In this document: positions 1 to 9,102 of the stretch, piece by piece | How the letters are laid out: each line of letters begins with the position of its first letter | Position numbering within the stretch: position 1 is the first letter of the stretch | Source of the DNA: DIGJ01 sp041739345 | Lineage (GTDB): Bacteria > Bacillota > Clostridia > Lachnospirales > Lachnospiraceae | NCBI GenBank assembly: GCA_041739345.1 | Contig: JBGSNZ010000004.1 | Location: forward strand, 62,001-126,000 | Reading direction: 5' to 3' | Length of the DNA stretch: 64,000 bases | The notes under the pieces: generated by a model | Databases searched by the model: none | What the model saw: only the letters and a program-made list of their open reading frames with translations | What the model was told of the DNA's origin: nothing | Program-made: the position numbers and the translations under genes

Positions 1-655
1 TGAAGCGCAGTTAAAGACCGTATCGCGAGGAAATCCTACCTACACAGGAACAACAAATGGTACAGGTGTCTCCGTAATGTCTACTGGAATGGGCGGCATG
101 TCCGTTGCTATCTGCGTAGAAGAGCTAAAACATATCGGTGCTAAGAATCTAATCCGCATGGGTACTTGCGGAAACTTACAAAAGGATTTGCCCGAAGGTT
201 CGATTGTGATCTGCACGGGTGCGGTCCGTGGGGATGGTACTACACCAGAATATATTCCACTTGAGTATCCCGCCATTGCAGATATTGATGTAGTTTTGGC
301 ACTCCGTGAAAGTTGTCGTGAATTTGGCGTCGAACCAATTCTTGGTATTGTCAGAAGCCATGATGCATTTTATATGGAATCCGCAGGAGCTCATGAAAAA
401 TGGGAGGAGCGAATCAAAATTTGGAGCGATGCAGGTGTTAAAGTGATTGAAAATGAGAGTTCTACCTTATTTGTAGTGTCCTCTCTTCTTGGAGGTCTTC
501 GTGCAGGTACGATTCTCCTAACGGGAAAGAGCTTATATGATGGTCATGGTGCAATGTCCACATCAAACAATCCAGACTATCCAAAGAAAATTGAACTCAT
601 GACCAAAATAACATTACGTGCAATGGAAAAACTAGATACTTTGGATTGCGACTGA
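1..655 (+). CDS. Nucleoside phosphorylase (uridine/purine type), 5' end outside window
   Basis: The reading frame is open from the first base of the window, so the N-terminus is missing; the first internal Met (base 77) is not the start. The visible part carries the phosphorylase-I fold signatures: TYTGTTNGTGVSV, STGMGGMS, a GTCGNL phosphate-site motif and IENESSTLFV, which sits where uridine phosphorylases have F-E-M-E-S-A-T-L-F. The family cleaves a nucleoside with phosphate to give free base and (deoxy)ribose 1-phosphate in the cytosol. The amidohydrolase 12 bases downstream suggests a nucleoside or base salvage operon. Whether it prefers uridine or purines cannot be decided here. Confidence 0.85.
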   Translation, partial: EAQLKTVSRGNPTYTGTTNGTGVSVMSTGMGGMSVAICVEELKHIGAKNLIRMGTCGNLQKDLPEGSIVICTGAVRGDGTTPEYIPLEYPAIADIDVVLALRESCREFGVEPILGIVRSHDAFYMESAGAHEKWEERIKIWSDAGVKVIENESSTLFVVSSLLGGLRAGTILLTGKSLYDGHGAMSTSNNPDYPKKIELMTKITLRAMEKLDTLDCD

Positions 656-667
656 TAGGGGGCATAC

Positions 668-1993
668 ATGGAAAAATATTTACTTAAAAATTGTGATATT
701 GCAGATTTTGATACTCTTAGCTGTAACCGCAATGATATCTATATTGAAAACGGATTCATTAAAAAAATAGCTCCATTCATCCTTTCATCTGATATGGATG
801 TTACCGTAATTGATGTTGATGGCAAAATGGTCATGCCTTCCTTTGTCGATTGTCATTCCCATCTATTGCAGACCTTTTTAAAAGGATATTTAGACGATTA
901 TCCCATTACCGACTGGCTAGTGCGTATGTTTTATGCGGAGAGTTTATTTACCGAAGAAGACTGCTATTATTCCGTATTAGCTGGTTCCCTCACGGCACTG
1001 CGTTTTGGAACTACAACGATCAATGATATGGCTATGAACACTTACTTTGATGCAGGTATTCAGGCACTCAAAGATAGTGGTATCCGTGCGGTAGTCGGCA
1101 TGGGACTTACTGATATCTCTGAGAGTATCAATACACCCGTTCATTCGACCGATGAAAACCTAGCTCTTGCAAAAAAAGTATATGATACCTACCATAACTT
1201 TCATCCTGGTAAAATTATGACCTGCGTTGCTCCACTTGGTCTTCCTTCCTGTTCGGATGAACTAATGAAGCGGCTAAAGACGTTTGCAAACGAACGCGAT
1301 CTTATCTTTCATACACATCTTGCAGAAGGTAAAAAAGAGACTCTCGGAATAAAAAAGAGAACTGGTTATATGGAGGCAGAAGCCCTTTATCACCTTGGCC
1401 TATTAGATGAACACACCTTATTGGCGCATAGTATCTGGCTCGAGGATTATGAACTTGATTTTATCAAAGATACCAACGCTAATCCAGTACATTGTCCAAG
1501 CACCAATATGAAAATAAGTGATGGTATCCCAAAGATACAGCCAATGCTAGAACGTGGGATTAACGTATGTATGGGATGCGACGGAGAAGCTAGTAGCTCA
1601 AACCGCGATTTAGTTCGTGAAGCCAGAGCGGGTGCTTACCTGCAAAAAGGCCATACTCTCAATCCAAAAGCAATGGATCTAAAAACCACCTATCGCATGA
1701 TGACTGAAAACGGTGCGAAGGCACTTGGCTTTAAAAACCTTGGCCGCCTGGAAGTTGGTTGTCTTGCTGATTTAATCGTTGTTGATATGGGAAATGACAT
1801 TTCACTTGTCAATCGCCAAACCCGAATCAGTAATTTCCTCTACGCAGGCTCAGGTCAAGCCGTCGATACCGTTTTCGTAAACGGCTCCCTAGTCATAAAA
1901 GATAAAAAGAACTGTTTGATTAACGAACAAAAACTTCTAGAAAAATGTGAAGAACTTCTATATAAATATCACAGGAAGATTCAGAAATATTAA
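668..1993 (+). CDS. Amidohydrolase of the SAH/MTA deaminase-chlorohydrolase group
   Basis: A 441-residue cytosolic metal-dependent hydrolase, probably deaminating a nucleoside or nucleobase. Metal ligands of subtype III amidohydrolases are visible: H63 and H65 (DCHSHLLQ), H215 and H217 (FHTHLAEG), H254 (LAHSIW) and D305 in GCDGEASSSN. The GCDG-x-AS motif matches 5-methylthioadenosine/S-adenosylhomocysteine deaminases and TrzN/AtzB-like enzymes. It follows the phosphorylase by 12 bases, so the two are probably co-transcribed and act in sequence on the same nucleoside pool. A guanine- or cytosine-deaminase role is also possible; the substrate is not settled by sequence. Confidence 0.85.
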   Translation: MEKYLLKNCDIADFDTLSCNRNDIYIENGFIKKIAPFILSSDMDVTVIDVDGKMVMPSFVDCHSHLLQTFLKGYLDDYPITDWLVRMFYAESLFTEEDCYYSVLAGSLTALRFGTTTINDMAMNTYFDAGIQALKDSGIRAVVGMGLTDISESINTPVHSTDENLALAKKVYDTYHNFHPGKIMTCVAPLGLPSCSDELMKRLKTFANERDLIFHTHLAEGKKETLGIKKRTGYMEAEALYHLGLLDEHTLLAHSIWLEDYELDFIKDTNANPVHCPSTNMKISDGIPKIQPMLERGINVCMGCDGEASSSNRDLVREARAGAYLQKGHTLNPKAMDLKTTYRMMTENGAKALGFKNLGRLEVGCLADLIVVDMGNDISLVNRQTRISNFLYAGSGQAVDTVFVNGSLVIKDKKNCLINEQKLLEKCEELLYKYHRKIQKY

Positions 1994-2135
1994 TCGTAAT
2001 AATTCAAATAAATAAGAAATCAACTGTCAGACATTCTTAATTCAGAAAAAGAGTATTCAATTGTCAGCCATACTTATACCGCTAAATGAGATTCAAAATT
2101 AACCGTCTTACTCTTCATACAAATTGTGAACAGTT

Positions 2136-2375
2136 AGAGGTTATTGCTATTCGAAAACTGTTATCCCAATTTGAGCTTCCAGCCGAAACGGGTATCCGTT
2201 CAAATCGAATTAATACGATTATTTTAATAAGACAATAATGAAAAATGAGTGAAATCACTCATTTTTCATTGCCTATGGCTTATTAAAATTGATAATCGTA
2301 TTGAGATTTGAACGGATACCCGTTTCGGCTGGAAGCTCAAATTGTACAAACCCTTCCGTTTAGCCATAACCCCTA
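2136..2375 (-). repeat. Large hairpin element, copy A (full: outer stem, variable arms, core)
   Basis: It lies between the convergent amidohydrolase and pgi genes. Arms at 2167-2206 and 2305-2344 are perfectly complementary over 40 bp. Inside is the conserved core with a perfect 16-bp stem (2237-2252 with 2255-2270) and flanking CTTATTAAAA / TTTTAATAAG segments. Outside the arms an imperfect stem pairs about 2137-2151 (AGAGGTTATTGCTA) with about 2360-2375 (TAGCCATAACCCCT), ending five bases before the pgi stop codon. Ends read CAATTTG and CAAATTGGGATAA on the minus strand, as in copies B, C and D. In the rest of the 1994-2380 gap (1994-2135) I see no gene or clear signal. Confidence 0.85.
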
Positions 2376-2380
2376 TCTTC

Positions 2381-3730
2381 CTACAATCTCTTTAACAATT
2401 CTTCTCTTTCTTTTTCATATCCAGGCTTTCCTAAGAGAGCAAACATATTTTTCTTATAGCTTTCAACACCTGGCTGATTAAATGGATTTACACCTAATAA
2501 ATATCCACTCACACCACATGCAAATTCAAAGAAGTAGAATAACTGTCCTAAGTAAAACTCATTCTGTTGCGGAATCTTTACTAACAAGTTTGGTACATTA
2601 CCATCCGTATGCGCAAGTAAGGTACCTTTCATTGCGCTCTTATTTACAAAATCCATGGATTTTCCAGCTAAATAGTTAAGACCATCCAAATCAACGGCTT
2701 CTTCTTCAAGAATAATCTCACAAATTGAGGATTCGATTTCTAAGACAGTTTCAAACATCATACGGGATCCATCTTGGATATATTGTCCCATGGAATGAAG
2801 ATCTGTTGTTAAATCAACTGCTGCTGGCAAGATACCTTTTTGATCTTTTCCTTCGCTTTCACCAAATAACTGCTTCCACCATTCGCTTACATAGTGAACA
2901 CTTGGCTCATAGTTAGCCAATACTTCAACTGATTTTCCTTTATGGTATAAAATATTACGGATTGCTGCATAGCGTAGCGCATCGTTTTCTTCATAAGCGC
3001 TGTTAAGGCATTTTTCTCTCATGGAGGCTGCGCCTTCCATCAATTTTTCAATATCCGCACCACTTGCTGCAATCGGAAGCAAACCAACACCAGTAAGAAC
3101 AGAGAAACGACCTCCTATATCATCTGGTACCACGAACGTTTCATATCCTTCTTCGGTTGCTAAGTTCTTGAGAGCTCCCTTTGCTTTGTCTGTAGTTGCG
3201 TAAATCCTCTTAGCCGCTTCCGCTTTTCCGTACTTTGCTTCTAGTTTTTTCTTTAATACACGGAATGCAATAGCAGGTTCTGTTGTAGTACCTGATTTAC
3301 TGATAATATTTAGAGAAAAGTCTCGATCACCAATTACATCTAATAAATGTGTAAGATAGGTGCTGCTGATACTATTTCCTGCATAATAAATTTCCGGTGT
3401 TTTACGAATTTCTTTCGATACACGGTTATAAAAACTGTGTCTCAAAAAGCTGATAGCTGCTCTTGCTCCTAAATAAGAGCCGCCAATTCCAATTACAATA
3501 AGAACTTCCGAGTCATTTTTAATTTTTTCCGCTGCCTTTTGAATATGTGCAAATTCTTCCTTGTCATAATTAACTGGTAAGTCAATCCATCCTAGGAAAT
3601 CACTTCCTGCTCCTGTTTTTTCTACAAGTGTGTTTTTTGCAGTTTCAGCATTTGCTTTCATCATCTGCATTTCTTCCTGCGAAACAAAGCACTTTACCAA
3701 TGATTCGTCAAAATTAACATTTTGTCCCAT
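2381..3730 (-). CDS. pgi: Glucose-6-phosphate isomerase
   Basis: 449 residues, the length of the short bacterial PGI class. It interconverts glucose 6-phosphate and fructose 6-phosphate in glycolysis and gluconeogenesis. Motifs seen: GIGGSYLGAR (residues 81-90), a SIS-domain SKSGTTTEP, GGRFSVLTGVG and FGESEGKD, the region carrying the catalytic Glu. The start is supported by AAGGAG about 9 bases upstream. It stands alone between a membrane-protein gene and hairpin copy A, whose folded end comes right after the stop codon and probably terminates it. Confidence 0.97.
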   Translation of the reverse strand: MGQNVNFDESLVKCFVSQEEMQMMKANAETAKNTLVEKTGAGSDFLGWIDLPVNYDKEEFAHIQKAAEKIKNDSEVLIVIGIGGSYLGARAAISFLRHSFYNRVSKEIRKTPEIYYAGNSISSTYLTHLLDVIGDRDFSLNIISKSGTTTEPAIAFRVLKKKLEAKYGKAEAAKRIYATTDKAKGALKNLATEEGYETFVVPDDIGGRFSVLTGVGLLPIAASGADIEKLMEGAASMREKCLNSAYEENDALRYAAIRNILYHKGKSVEVLANYEPSVHYVSEWWKQLFGESEGKDQKGILPAAVDLTTDLHSMGQYIQDGSRMMFETVLEIESSICEIILEEEAVDLDGLNYLAGKSMDFVNKSAMKGTLLAHTDGNVPNLLVKIPQQNEFYLGQLFYFFEFACGVSGYLLGVNPFNQPGVESYKKNMFALLGKPGYEKEREELLKRL

Positions 3731-3867
3731 TTATCTGTACTCCTTTTCATTGTTATAGTTATAGCCTAACCATCCTTATTTTAACAGACCACTATAGCAA
3801 GTGCAATATGAAATATCTACGATAACACTACAAATTTCTAAGGTTTTTATTATAATTACACTAATTA

Positions 3868-4614
3868 TCAGACTAAATATTCCTTTAAAATATCTTCAAT
3901 AATCTTATCTTCTTCTTCCTTTTTTGTAGCCTTTGCTTCAGTCTTTGCAACGGCCTTTGCAACGGTCTTCTCTACATTCTTAGAAGTAGCTTTTGAAGAT
4001 GATTTTGCTGCCTTTGTTTTGATTATCTTTAGATCGCCCTCTTCTTGTTCAAAATAGCTATGCCGATATGCTTCCATCTCTTCTGGCAGGAAATATTCAT
4101 TTTCTAGCTTCGCTTTTAAGTTATTTTCCAGATAATCTTTCATATGTACTCGTAGGATTTTTTGCTTTGCCGAAAGGCTAAGTAGCATATCACAAGCTAT
4201 CAACAATAAAACGGTGGAAGAACCTATCGTAAGTGTGGATAAAATAACTTCTTGTCCACATTTCAATGAAAAAGCTGCTAACCCGCCAAATAAAGTAAAA
4301 AGCAAACATATCATTGTAATTTGTCCACTCAGATTTTCTAATGTGTATAATGACATTCCACAATATTTATGGGTATATACATACTTATCCACAAAACTAT
4401 CCACATTATGCACACCCAATTTAATTTTGTAACAGGTATCAAACCGCAACCGTATTTGTTTCATCAGCTTATTTTCCGACACTCCCATCTCTTTGGAGGC
4501 CTTTATTAGCTGATGATATATAATTGCCAGAATTATTTTTAATAGTAAACCTAACCCAAATAAAACAAACATTGCATAAATTATAATATTGTGCTCATAC
4601 ATATAAAGTAACAT
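3868..4614 (-). CDS. Membrane protein with Ala/Lys-rich tail, unknown function
   Basis: I chose the ATG at 4614 because AAAGGGGA lies about 7 bases upstream; an in-frame ATG 24 bases further up has no such site. The 248-residue product has a hydrophobic N-terminal segment (about residues 8-33), a central soluble part with several Tyr and Cys, two more membrane segments (about 105-125 and 135-155), then a long charged C-terminus. The last 45 residues are an Ala-Lys-Thr-Ser low-complexity stretch with AVAKTEAKATKK-type repeats, ending in an acidic tip. I do not recognise a family. It is probably an inner-membrane protein with a cytosolic basic tail. Confidence 0.7.
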   Translation of the reverse strand: MLLYMYEHNIIIYAMFVLFGLGLLLKIILAIIYHQLIKASKEMGVSENKLMKQIRLRFDTCYKIKLGVHNVDSFVDKYVYTHKYCGMSLYTLENLSGQITMICLLFTLFGGLAAFSLKCGQEVILSTLTIGSSTVLLLIACDMLLSLSAKQKILRVHMKDYLENNLKAKLENEYFLPEEMEAYRHSYFEQEEGDLKIIKTKAAKSSSKATSKNVEKTVAKAVAKTEAKATKKEEEDKIIEDILKEYLV

Positions 4615-4793
4615 GAAACTTCCCCTTTCAAAATCCAATTTTGTTTGCTACTATAACACAGACAAAACAAGATGAAAAGAGATTTGGCACCAGAATCGTA
4701 CGACAGAAACTGACTTTTCGACAACTTGCAAAAATGGATAGGCTAGTATAAAATGAGTAGCATACATAAACGAAAAAGAAAGGGCTATTTAGT

Positions 4794-5033
4794 ATGATAT
4801 ATAAGACAAAGGGCGTATGCTCAAGAGAAATTCACATTGAAACCGAAGGAAATATTATAAAATCAGTAGCTTTTGTAGGTGGATGTGATGGAAATACAAA
4901 TGGAATCTCCCAACTTGTAGTAGGAATGCCCGTAGATGAAGTAATTAAAAAATTAGAAGGTGTTACGTGCGGATTCAAATCGACTTCTTGTCCGGATCAG
5001 TTGGCACAGGCCTTAAAGTCAATGGAGGCATAG
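4794..5033 (+). CDS. Small TSCPD-domain protein (TIGR03905-like)
   Basis: A 79-residue protein with the arrangement of the short TSCPD family: KGVCSREIHIE, FVGGCDGNTNGIS, and the name motif TSCPDQLA near residue 63. The same domain occurs at the C-terminus of B12-dependent ribonucleotide reductases; the role of the free form is not established. Four cysteines are present (C9, the C of GGCDG, and those of VTCGF and TSCPD), consistent with metal or nucleotide binding by inference. The AAAGAAAGGG ribosome site is about 8 bases upstream. murG starts 5 bases after its stop, so the two are likely one transcript. Confidence 0.85.
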   Translation: MIYKTKGVCSREIHIETEGNIIKSVAFVGGCDGNTNGISQLVVGMPVDEVIKKLEGVTCGFKSTSCPDQLAQALKSMEA

Positions 5034-5038
5034 AAAAT

Positions 5039-6103
5039 ATGAAACGAATCGTGTTAACAGGCGGCGGAACTGCAGGCCATGTTACTCCTAACATTGCGCT
5101 TCTCCCTCGTTTGATAAAAGAAGGATACGAGGTACATTATATAGGATCCTATGAGGGCATTGAGCGTAAGCTGATTGAAGAGTTTGACGTGCCATATTAT
5201 GGTATTTCCTCAGGAAAATTGCGACGATATTTTGACCCAAAAAATTTTTCTGATCCATTAAAAGTAATCAAAGGTTATACCGAAGCTTCTTCTTTATTAA
5301 AAAAAATCAAACCAGATGTTGTATTTTCAAAAGGAGGTTTTGTATCCGTGCCGGTAGTGCTCGCTGCCAAGCGTAGACACATACCAGCCATCATTCACGA
5401 ATCTGATATGACTCCTGGCCTTGCAAATAAAATTTGTATCCCATGTGCAACTAAGATTTGCGCAAATTTTCCAGAAACAATAAAGGTGTTGCCTTCTACT
5501 AAGGCAGTACTATCCGGTTCACCAATCCGTCAAGAGTTGTTAAATGGAAATAAAAAAGCAGGACTTGATTTTTGTGGTTTTACCTCTGACAAACCTGTCC
5601 TCTTAATTATAGGAGGAAGTCTCGGTTCAGCTGTTGTAAATGAATCCGTCCGAAGCATTCTTCCAACCCTTTTAAAAACATTCCAAATCGTTCACCTGTG
5701 TGGAGAGGGAAAAGTTGAAGAAAGTCTTAAAGGGACAAATGGTTATGTTCAGTTTGAATATATTAAGAAAGAATTAACGGATCTTTTTGCTGCTGCTGAC
5801 ATCGTGATTTCACGTGCTGGAGCCAATGCAATCTGTGAATTGCTTGCCTTAAAGAAGCCGGCCCTTTTGATTCCACTTTCTGCTGCTGCCAGCCGAGGAG
5901 ATCAGATTCTCAATGCTGCTTCTTTTGAAAAACAAGGTTACAGTTATGTATTGCAAGAAGAGGAATTAAACAAAGAAACTCTTCTCAAAGCCGTAACTAA
6001 AGTTTATGAAGAGAAAGCATCTTATGTTAAAAACATGGAAAAGAGCCCAATGAGTGATGCAATTGGAACAATCATAGGACTCATCAAGGAATGTTCTAAA
6101 TAA
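5039..6103 (+). CDS. murG: MurG: lipid II-forming GlcNAc transferase
   Basis: It transfers GlcNAc from UDP-GlcNAc to undecaprenyl-PP-MurNAc-pentapeptide (lipid I to lipid II) on the inner face of the membrane. The start at 5039 follows TGGAGG; a longer in-frame extension back to 4967 lies inside the upstream gene and is rejected. 354 residues, normal for MurG. Motifs: TGGGTAGHV at the N-terminus, KGGFVSVPV, HESDMTPGLANK, IIGGSLGS and SRAGANAICEL. It lies outside any division/cell-wall cluster, next to a TSCPD gene. Hairpin copy B follows directly. Confidence 0.93.
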   Translation: MKRIVLTGGGTAGHVTPNIALLPRLIKEGYEVHYIGSYEGIERKLIEEFDVPYYGISSGKLRRYFDPKNFSDPLKVIKGYTEASSLLKKIKPDVVFSKGGFVSVPVVLAAKRRHIPAIIHESDMTPGLANKICIPCATKICANFPETIKVLPSTKAVLSGSPIRQELLNGNKKAGLDFCGFTSDKPVLLIIGGSLGSAVVNESVRSILPTLLKTFQIVHLCGEGKVEESLKGTNGYVQFEYIKKELTDLFAAADIVISRAGANAICELLALKKPALLIPLSAAASRGDQILNAASFEKQGYSYVLQEEELNKETLLKAVTKVYEEKASYVKNMEKSPMSDAIGTIIGLIKECSK

Positions 6104-6107
6104 CATG

Positions 6108-6350
6108 AATAAAGGATAAAGGCAAATTATTAGGTTACGTTCAATTTGCATCCGGGCCCCAATATGAGCGGGCAAACCTCAAAACGATTATCGATTTTAA
6201 CAAGCCATAAGCAACGAAAAACGAGTGATTGGGCACTCGTTTTTCGTTATTGTCTTATTAAAATAATCGTTAAATTCGGTTTATCCCGCTCATATTGGGG
6301 CCCGGATGCAAATTGGGATATAAGTTATAGATTTTGCAATAACACCTTTT
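6108..6350 (+). repeat. Large hairpin element, copy B (full)
   Basis: It lies between convergent murG and the HIT gene. Arms 6142-6172 and 6285-6315 pair perfectly over 31 bp and are GC-rich (CATCCGGGCCCCAATATGAG) against AT-rich surroundings. The core stem 6213-6227 with 6234-6248 is a perfect 15 bp around the loop ATTGGG. Core flanks read ACGATTATCGATTTTAACAAGCCATA and TGTCTTATTAAAATAATCG in two blocks. A weaker outer stem joins the sequence around 6110-6130 to GATTTTGCAATAACACCTTTT (about 6330-6350). Confidence 0.85.
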
Positions 6351-6374
6351 CATATTAATCTGTAAATAAATATT

Positions 6375-6782
6375 CTACATTATTTTCTCAATAGTTTTCT
6401 TTAGTTCTTCAATGTTTGCCTCACCTGGTTTCCATGAGATGGTAACTGTATCATCTTTATATCTTGGTATTATGTGAACATGTAAGTGAAATACCGTCTG
6501 ACCTGCGATTACTCCATTATTTTGCAAAATATTTACTCCATCACAGTGTAGTACCTGCTTTAATGCTGTTGCTACTTTCTTTGCTACAACAAAAATCTTT
6601 GATGCGTCTTCCTCTGATACTTCATAAATATCTGCAGCATGATTTTTTGGTAAAATAATAGCATGTCCAAAAGATGCTGGTGCAATGTCAAAGATTACAC
6701 GAAAGCTTTCATCTTCATATACTGTAGTAGATGGTATTTCACCATTTGCAATTTTACAAAAAATACAATTTTGATCTTTCAT
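6375..6782 (-). CDS. HIT-family nucleotide hydrolase/transferase
   Basis: 135 residues, the usual size of a Hint-type protein. The histidine triad HLHVHIIP is at residues 99-106, with the middle His expected to form the nucleotidyl intermediate. The N-terminal C6-x-x-C9 pair, together with conserved His residues, matches zinc-binding bacterial HIT proteins. It probably removes AMP or related groups from nucleoside phosphoramidates in the cytosol. It starts after AGGAGG and stands alone; its 3' end faces hairpin copy B. Confidence 0.93.
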   Translation of the reverse strand: MKDQNCIFCKIANGEIPSTTVYEDESFRVIFDIAPASFGHAIILPKNHAADIYEVSEEDASKIFVVAKKVATALKQVLHCDGVNILQNNGVIAGQTVFHLHVHIIPRYKDDTVTISWKPGEANIEELKKTIEKIM

Positions 6783-7006
6783 CTTAGTCCTCCTGTCTCA
6801 TTTATCCTTTTATTCTTAGTTTACCACAATATGAATTTTGCTTCAATTTAAACCTTTTCCGAGGAAAAGGGCAAAATTAGTCGGATTCTGTAAATGAGTT
6901 ATGATTGAGAAAATTGTAATTATTTGCTAGTATTGGTCTATAAACAAAGGATAAAATCAAAAAATATTGTACTAAACTAAATATAAACACACATAAGGAG
7001 GATAAA

Positions 7007-7771
7007 ATGTTTTCATATGCTGAATTAATGGAATTAGATGGGTTATGTAAAGAAGATAACCGTTTTGAAAAATATGTCGAGCGATTAAGAGAAGAAAATA
7101 ACCAACTTCTATCAAAGGTAACCCACGAAATTGGCAACCCGTTAACCATCATCTATAGTACCATTCAACTCATGGAGTCTAAAAACCCAGGTCTAAAGGA
7201 ACAACCCTATTGGAACCAGCTCAATAAGGATGTAAAAGACTTATCTTTACTACTTCACGATTATTCTGATTACAATTCTTGCGACAGCCTCAACTTAGAA
7301 AAAGAGAACTTATTCGATATATTGCAAACGGTTAGTCGAAGCTTTGAACCTGTTTTCATACATAATAAGATAGACTGGTCCTTTCAGGTTTCTCGCAATA
7401 TGATTCCACTGATGAGTTCCTACGCCTGCGATATCGTAAAGATTAAGCAAGTATTTGTAAATATCTTGAAAAATGGTGTGGAAGCACTTGAAGCGAATCA
7501 ACGTTTATGGATTCAAGTACCTGATTTAGGTGAGCAAATCGAAGGTATCACGCAAGGAAAAGAAAATATTGTTTTGCGCTTTGGAAATAACGGTCTTCCA
7601 ATTGCTTCAAACGAAATTAAAGGTATGTTCTTACCAAGGGCATCAAACAAAATAGGTGGTTCTGGTATCGGTCTCTCCATTTCCAACCGTATTATCGAGG
7701 CCCATGGTGGTAAGATATTCGTAAATTCAGATCAAGACGAAACCATATTTACGATATGCCTCCCACTATAG
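7007..7771 (+). CDS. Soluble histidine kinase, sporulation-kinase-like
   Basis: 254 residues with no membrane segment or recognisable sensor domain: a short coiled N-terminus (residues 1-35), an H-box at H40 (THEIGNPLT), an N-box (VNILKNGVEAL) and a G2 box GGSGIGLSISNRIIEAHGG. The HEIxNPLT form resembles phosphorelay kinases that feed Spo0A, which is inference. Oddly, the G1 box reads FGNNGLPI where an Asp (DxGxG) normally contacts the adenine ring, so ATP binding may be altered. No response-regulator gene is adjacent. The ribosome site AAGGAGG is strong. A 20-bp hairpin terminator follows. Confidence 0.85.
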   Translation: MFSYAELMELDGLCKEDNRFEKYVERLREENNQLLSKVTHEIGNPLTIIYSTIQLMESKNPGLKEQPYWNQLNKDVKDLSLLLHDYSDYNSCDSLNLEKENLFDILQTVSRSFEPVFIHNKIDWSFQVSRNMIPLMSSYACDIVKIKQVFVNILKNGVEALEANQRLWIQVPDLGEQIEGITQGKENIVLRFGNNGLPIASNEIKGMFLPRASNKIGGSGIGLSISNRIIEAHGGKIFVNSDQDETIFTICLPL

Positions 7772-7774
7772 GTG

Positions 7775-7829
7775 AAAAAAGATTTGTAGATGAAATTTTT
7801 TCTTAAAAATTCATCTACAAATCTTTTTT
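7775..7829. terminator. Bidirectional terminator between kinase and PTS gene
   Basis: A perfect 20-bp stem: AAAAAAGATTTGTAGATGAA at 7775-7794 pairs with its complement at 7810-7829. A T-run on either strand lets it end both convergent genes. Confidence 0.85.
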
Positions 7830-7861
7830 TATTTATAGGTTCTTTCCCTATTATTTTTAAT

Positions 7862-8926
7862 CTACATATCCAGTTTCATATCCCCTGCCTTAATCCAATT
7901 CATATGACGCATAAATTCCGAAATAAAATAGGCTAAAATTGCTGGTGCAACAATCTGCATTCCAAGAATTAAAAGTACAGTTTGTGTACTTCCTCTTAGC
8001 GGCGCCATTGTCTGATATGACATTATCTGACCAATTAATCCACATGTTCCCATTCCAGCACCGGTTGCATTGTTGGTAAGTCCAAAAATGCAAGTTGAAA
8101 TTGGGCCTAAAATTGCACTTGCTAAAATTGCCGGAAGCCATATAATAGGCTTTCTAAGAATGTTTGGCACTTGTAACATACTGGTTCCAAGTCCTTGAGC
8201 CAAAAGTCCCCCCGCTTTGTTCTCACGATAACTTGCAACTGCAAATCCTACCATGTTTGCACAGCATCCCACCGTTGCTGCTCCAGCTGCGATTCCTGAA
8301 ATATTTAATATAACGCAAATTGCTGCTGAACTGATTGGAAGTGTTAAAATCATTCCCATTAATACCGCTATCACAATTCCCATAACGAACTTATGCTGAT
8401 CTGCCGCCCAATTGATAATGATACCAATGTCTGTCATAAATTTTGAAATTGGTGGTCCTACAAGTAGTCCTACTACTCCTCCGCAAATAATAGATACCAA
8501 AGGTGTAATTAAAATATCAATTTTAGTTTTACCTGAAATCAAGTGTCCCACTTCTATTCCAACATAAGCTGCCACAAATGCACCTAGTGGTTCACCTGGG
8601 CCTGCAAACGTAATAACACCGTTTGCCAGTAATGCACCTGCAAGTATTTTACTTGATAAAGCACCCACCATACCTGTTGTGGCTGCTGACAATACTACCA
8701 ATGGGCTTTCCTTTAGTTTATAAGCCACTCCACATCCAATTCCTGCACCAGTTACGCTCGCTGCCACTTTACCAATTATGAATAAATAATCACCATACGT
8801 TCCCCCTACTAGGGTCCCAATCTGCTGAATAATGGTTCCAACAATTAACGTTGAAAATAAGCCAAGTGCCATCCCACTTAATCCGTCAATAAACAGACGA
8901 CTACAAAACTTTTTGATCGCATTCAT
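7862..8926 (-). CDS. PTS_EIIC_2-type membrane protein
   Basis: A 354-residue, very hydrophobic, Gly/Ala-rich protein with about nine to ten membrane segments, matching the PTS IIC-like family (Pfam PTS_EIIC_2). Gly-rich turns such as GAGIGCGVAYK and GLTNNATGAGMGTCGLIGQ are typical. Family members are thought to carry sugars or related solutes, but no EIIA or EIIB partner is nearby and the substrate is unknown. The start is preceded by GAGAGGTG. It is read divergently from the small gene at 9103 and convergently with the histidine kinase. Confidence 0.8.
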   Translation of the reverse strand: MNAIKKFCSRLFIDGLSGMALGLFSTLIVGTIIQQIGTLVGGTYGDYLFIIGKVAASVTGAGIGCGVAYKLKESPLVVLSAATTGMVGALSSKILAGALLANGVITFAGPGEPLGAFVAAYVGIEVGHLISGKTKIDILITPLVSIICGGVVGLLVGPPISKFMTDIGIIINWAADQHKFVMGIVIAVLMGMILTLPISSAAICVILNISGIAAGAATVGCCANMVGFAVASYRENKAGGLLAQGLGTSMLQVPNILRKPIIWLPAILASAILGPISTCIFGLTNNATGAGMGTCGLIGQIMSYQTMAPLRGSTQTVLLILGMQIVAPAILAYFISEFMRHMNWIKAGDMKLDM

Positions 8927-9102
8927 TCTTTACACCTCTCCAAACTAATATATTTACATCTGTCTTGTCTCAATTAGTATTATCATATCCATTGCTTTCC
9001 AAAATGGCAAGATTTATTTTCGTCGTTGTAGAAAATATAAATAAATGATATACTACTAAATGAAATTTTCTAAACAACGAAGTTTCCCAAAGGAGATTTG
9101 CT

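Noticed and set aside
2167..2206. Resemblance of an arm of copy A (CCGTTCAAATC) to a tRNA T-arm
   Set aside because: No acceptor, D or anticodon arm can be formed; the sequence is explained by the 40-bp inverted repeat.
3868..4050. Ala/Lys-rich tail as a histone-H1-like DNA-binding domain
   Set aside because: The tail follows membrane helices and ends in an acidic tip; low-complexity composition alone does not support DNA binding.
4967..5038. 24-residue N-terminal extension of MurG
   Set aside because: It overlaps the TSCPD gene and lacks a ribosome site; the ATG at 5039 has TGGAGG.
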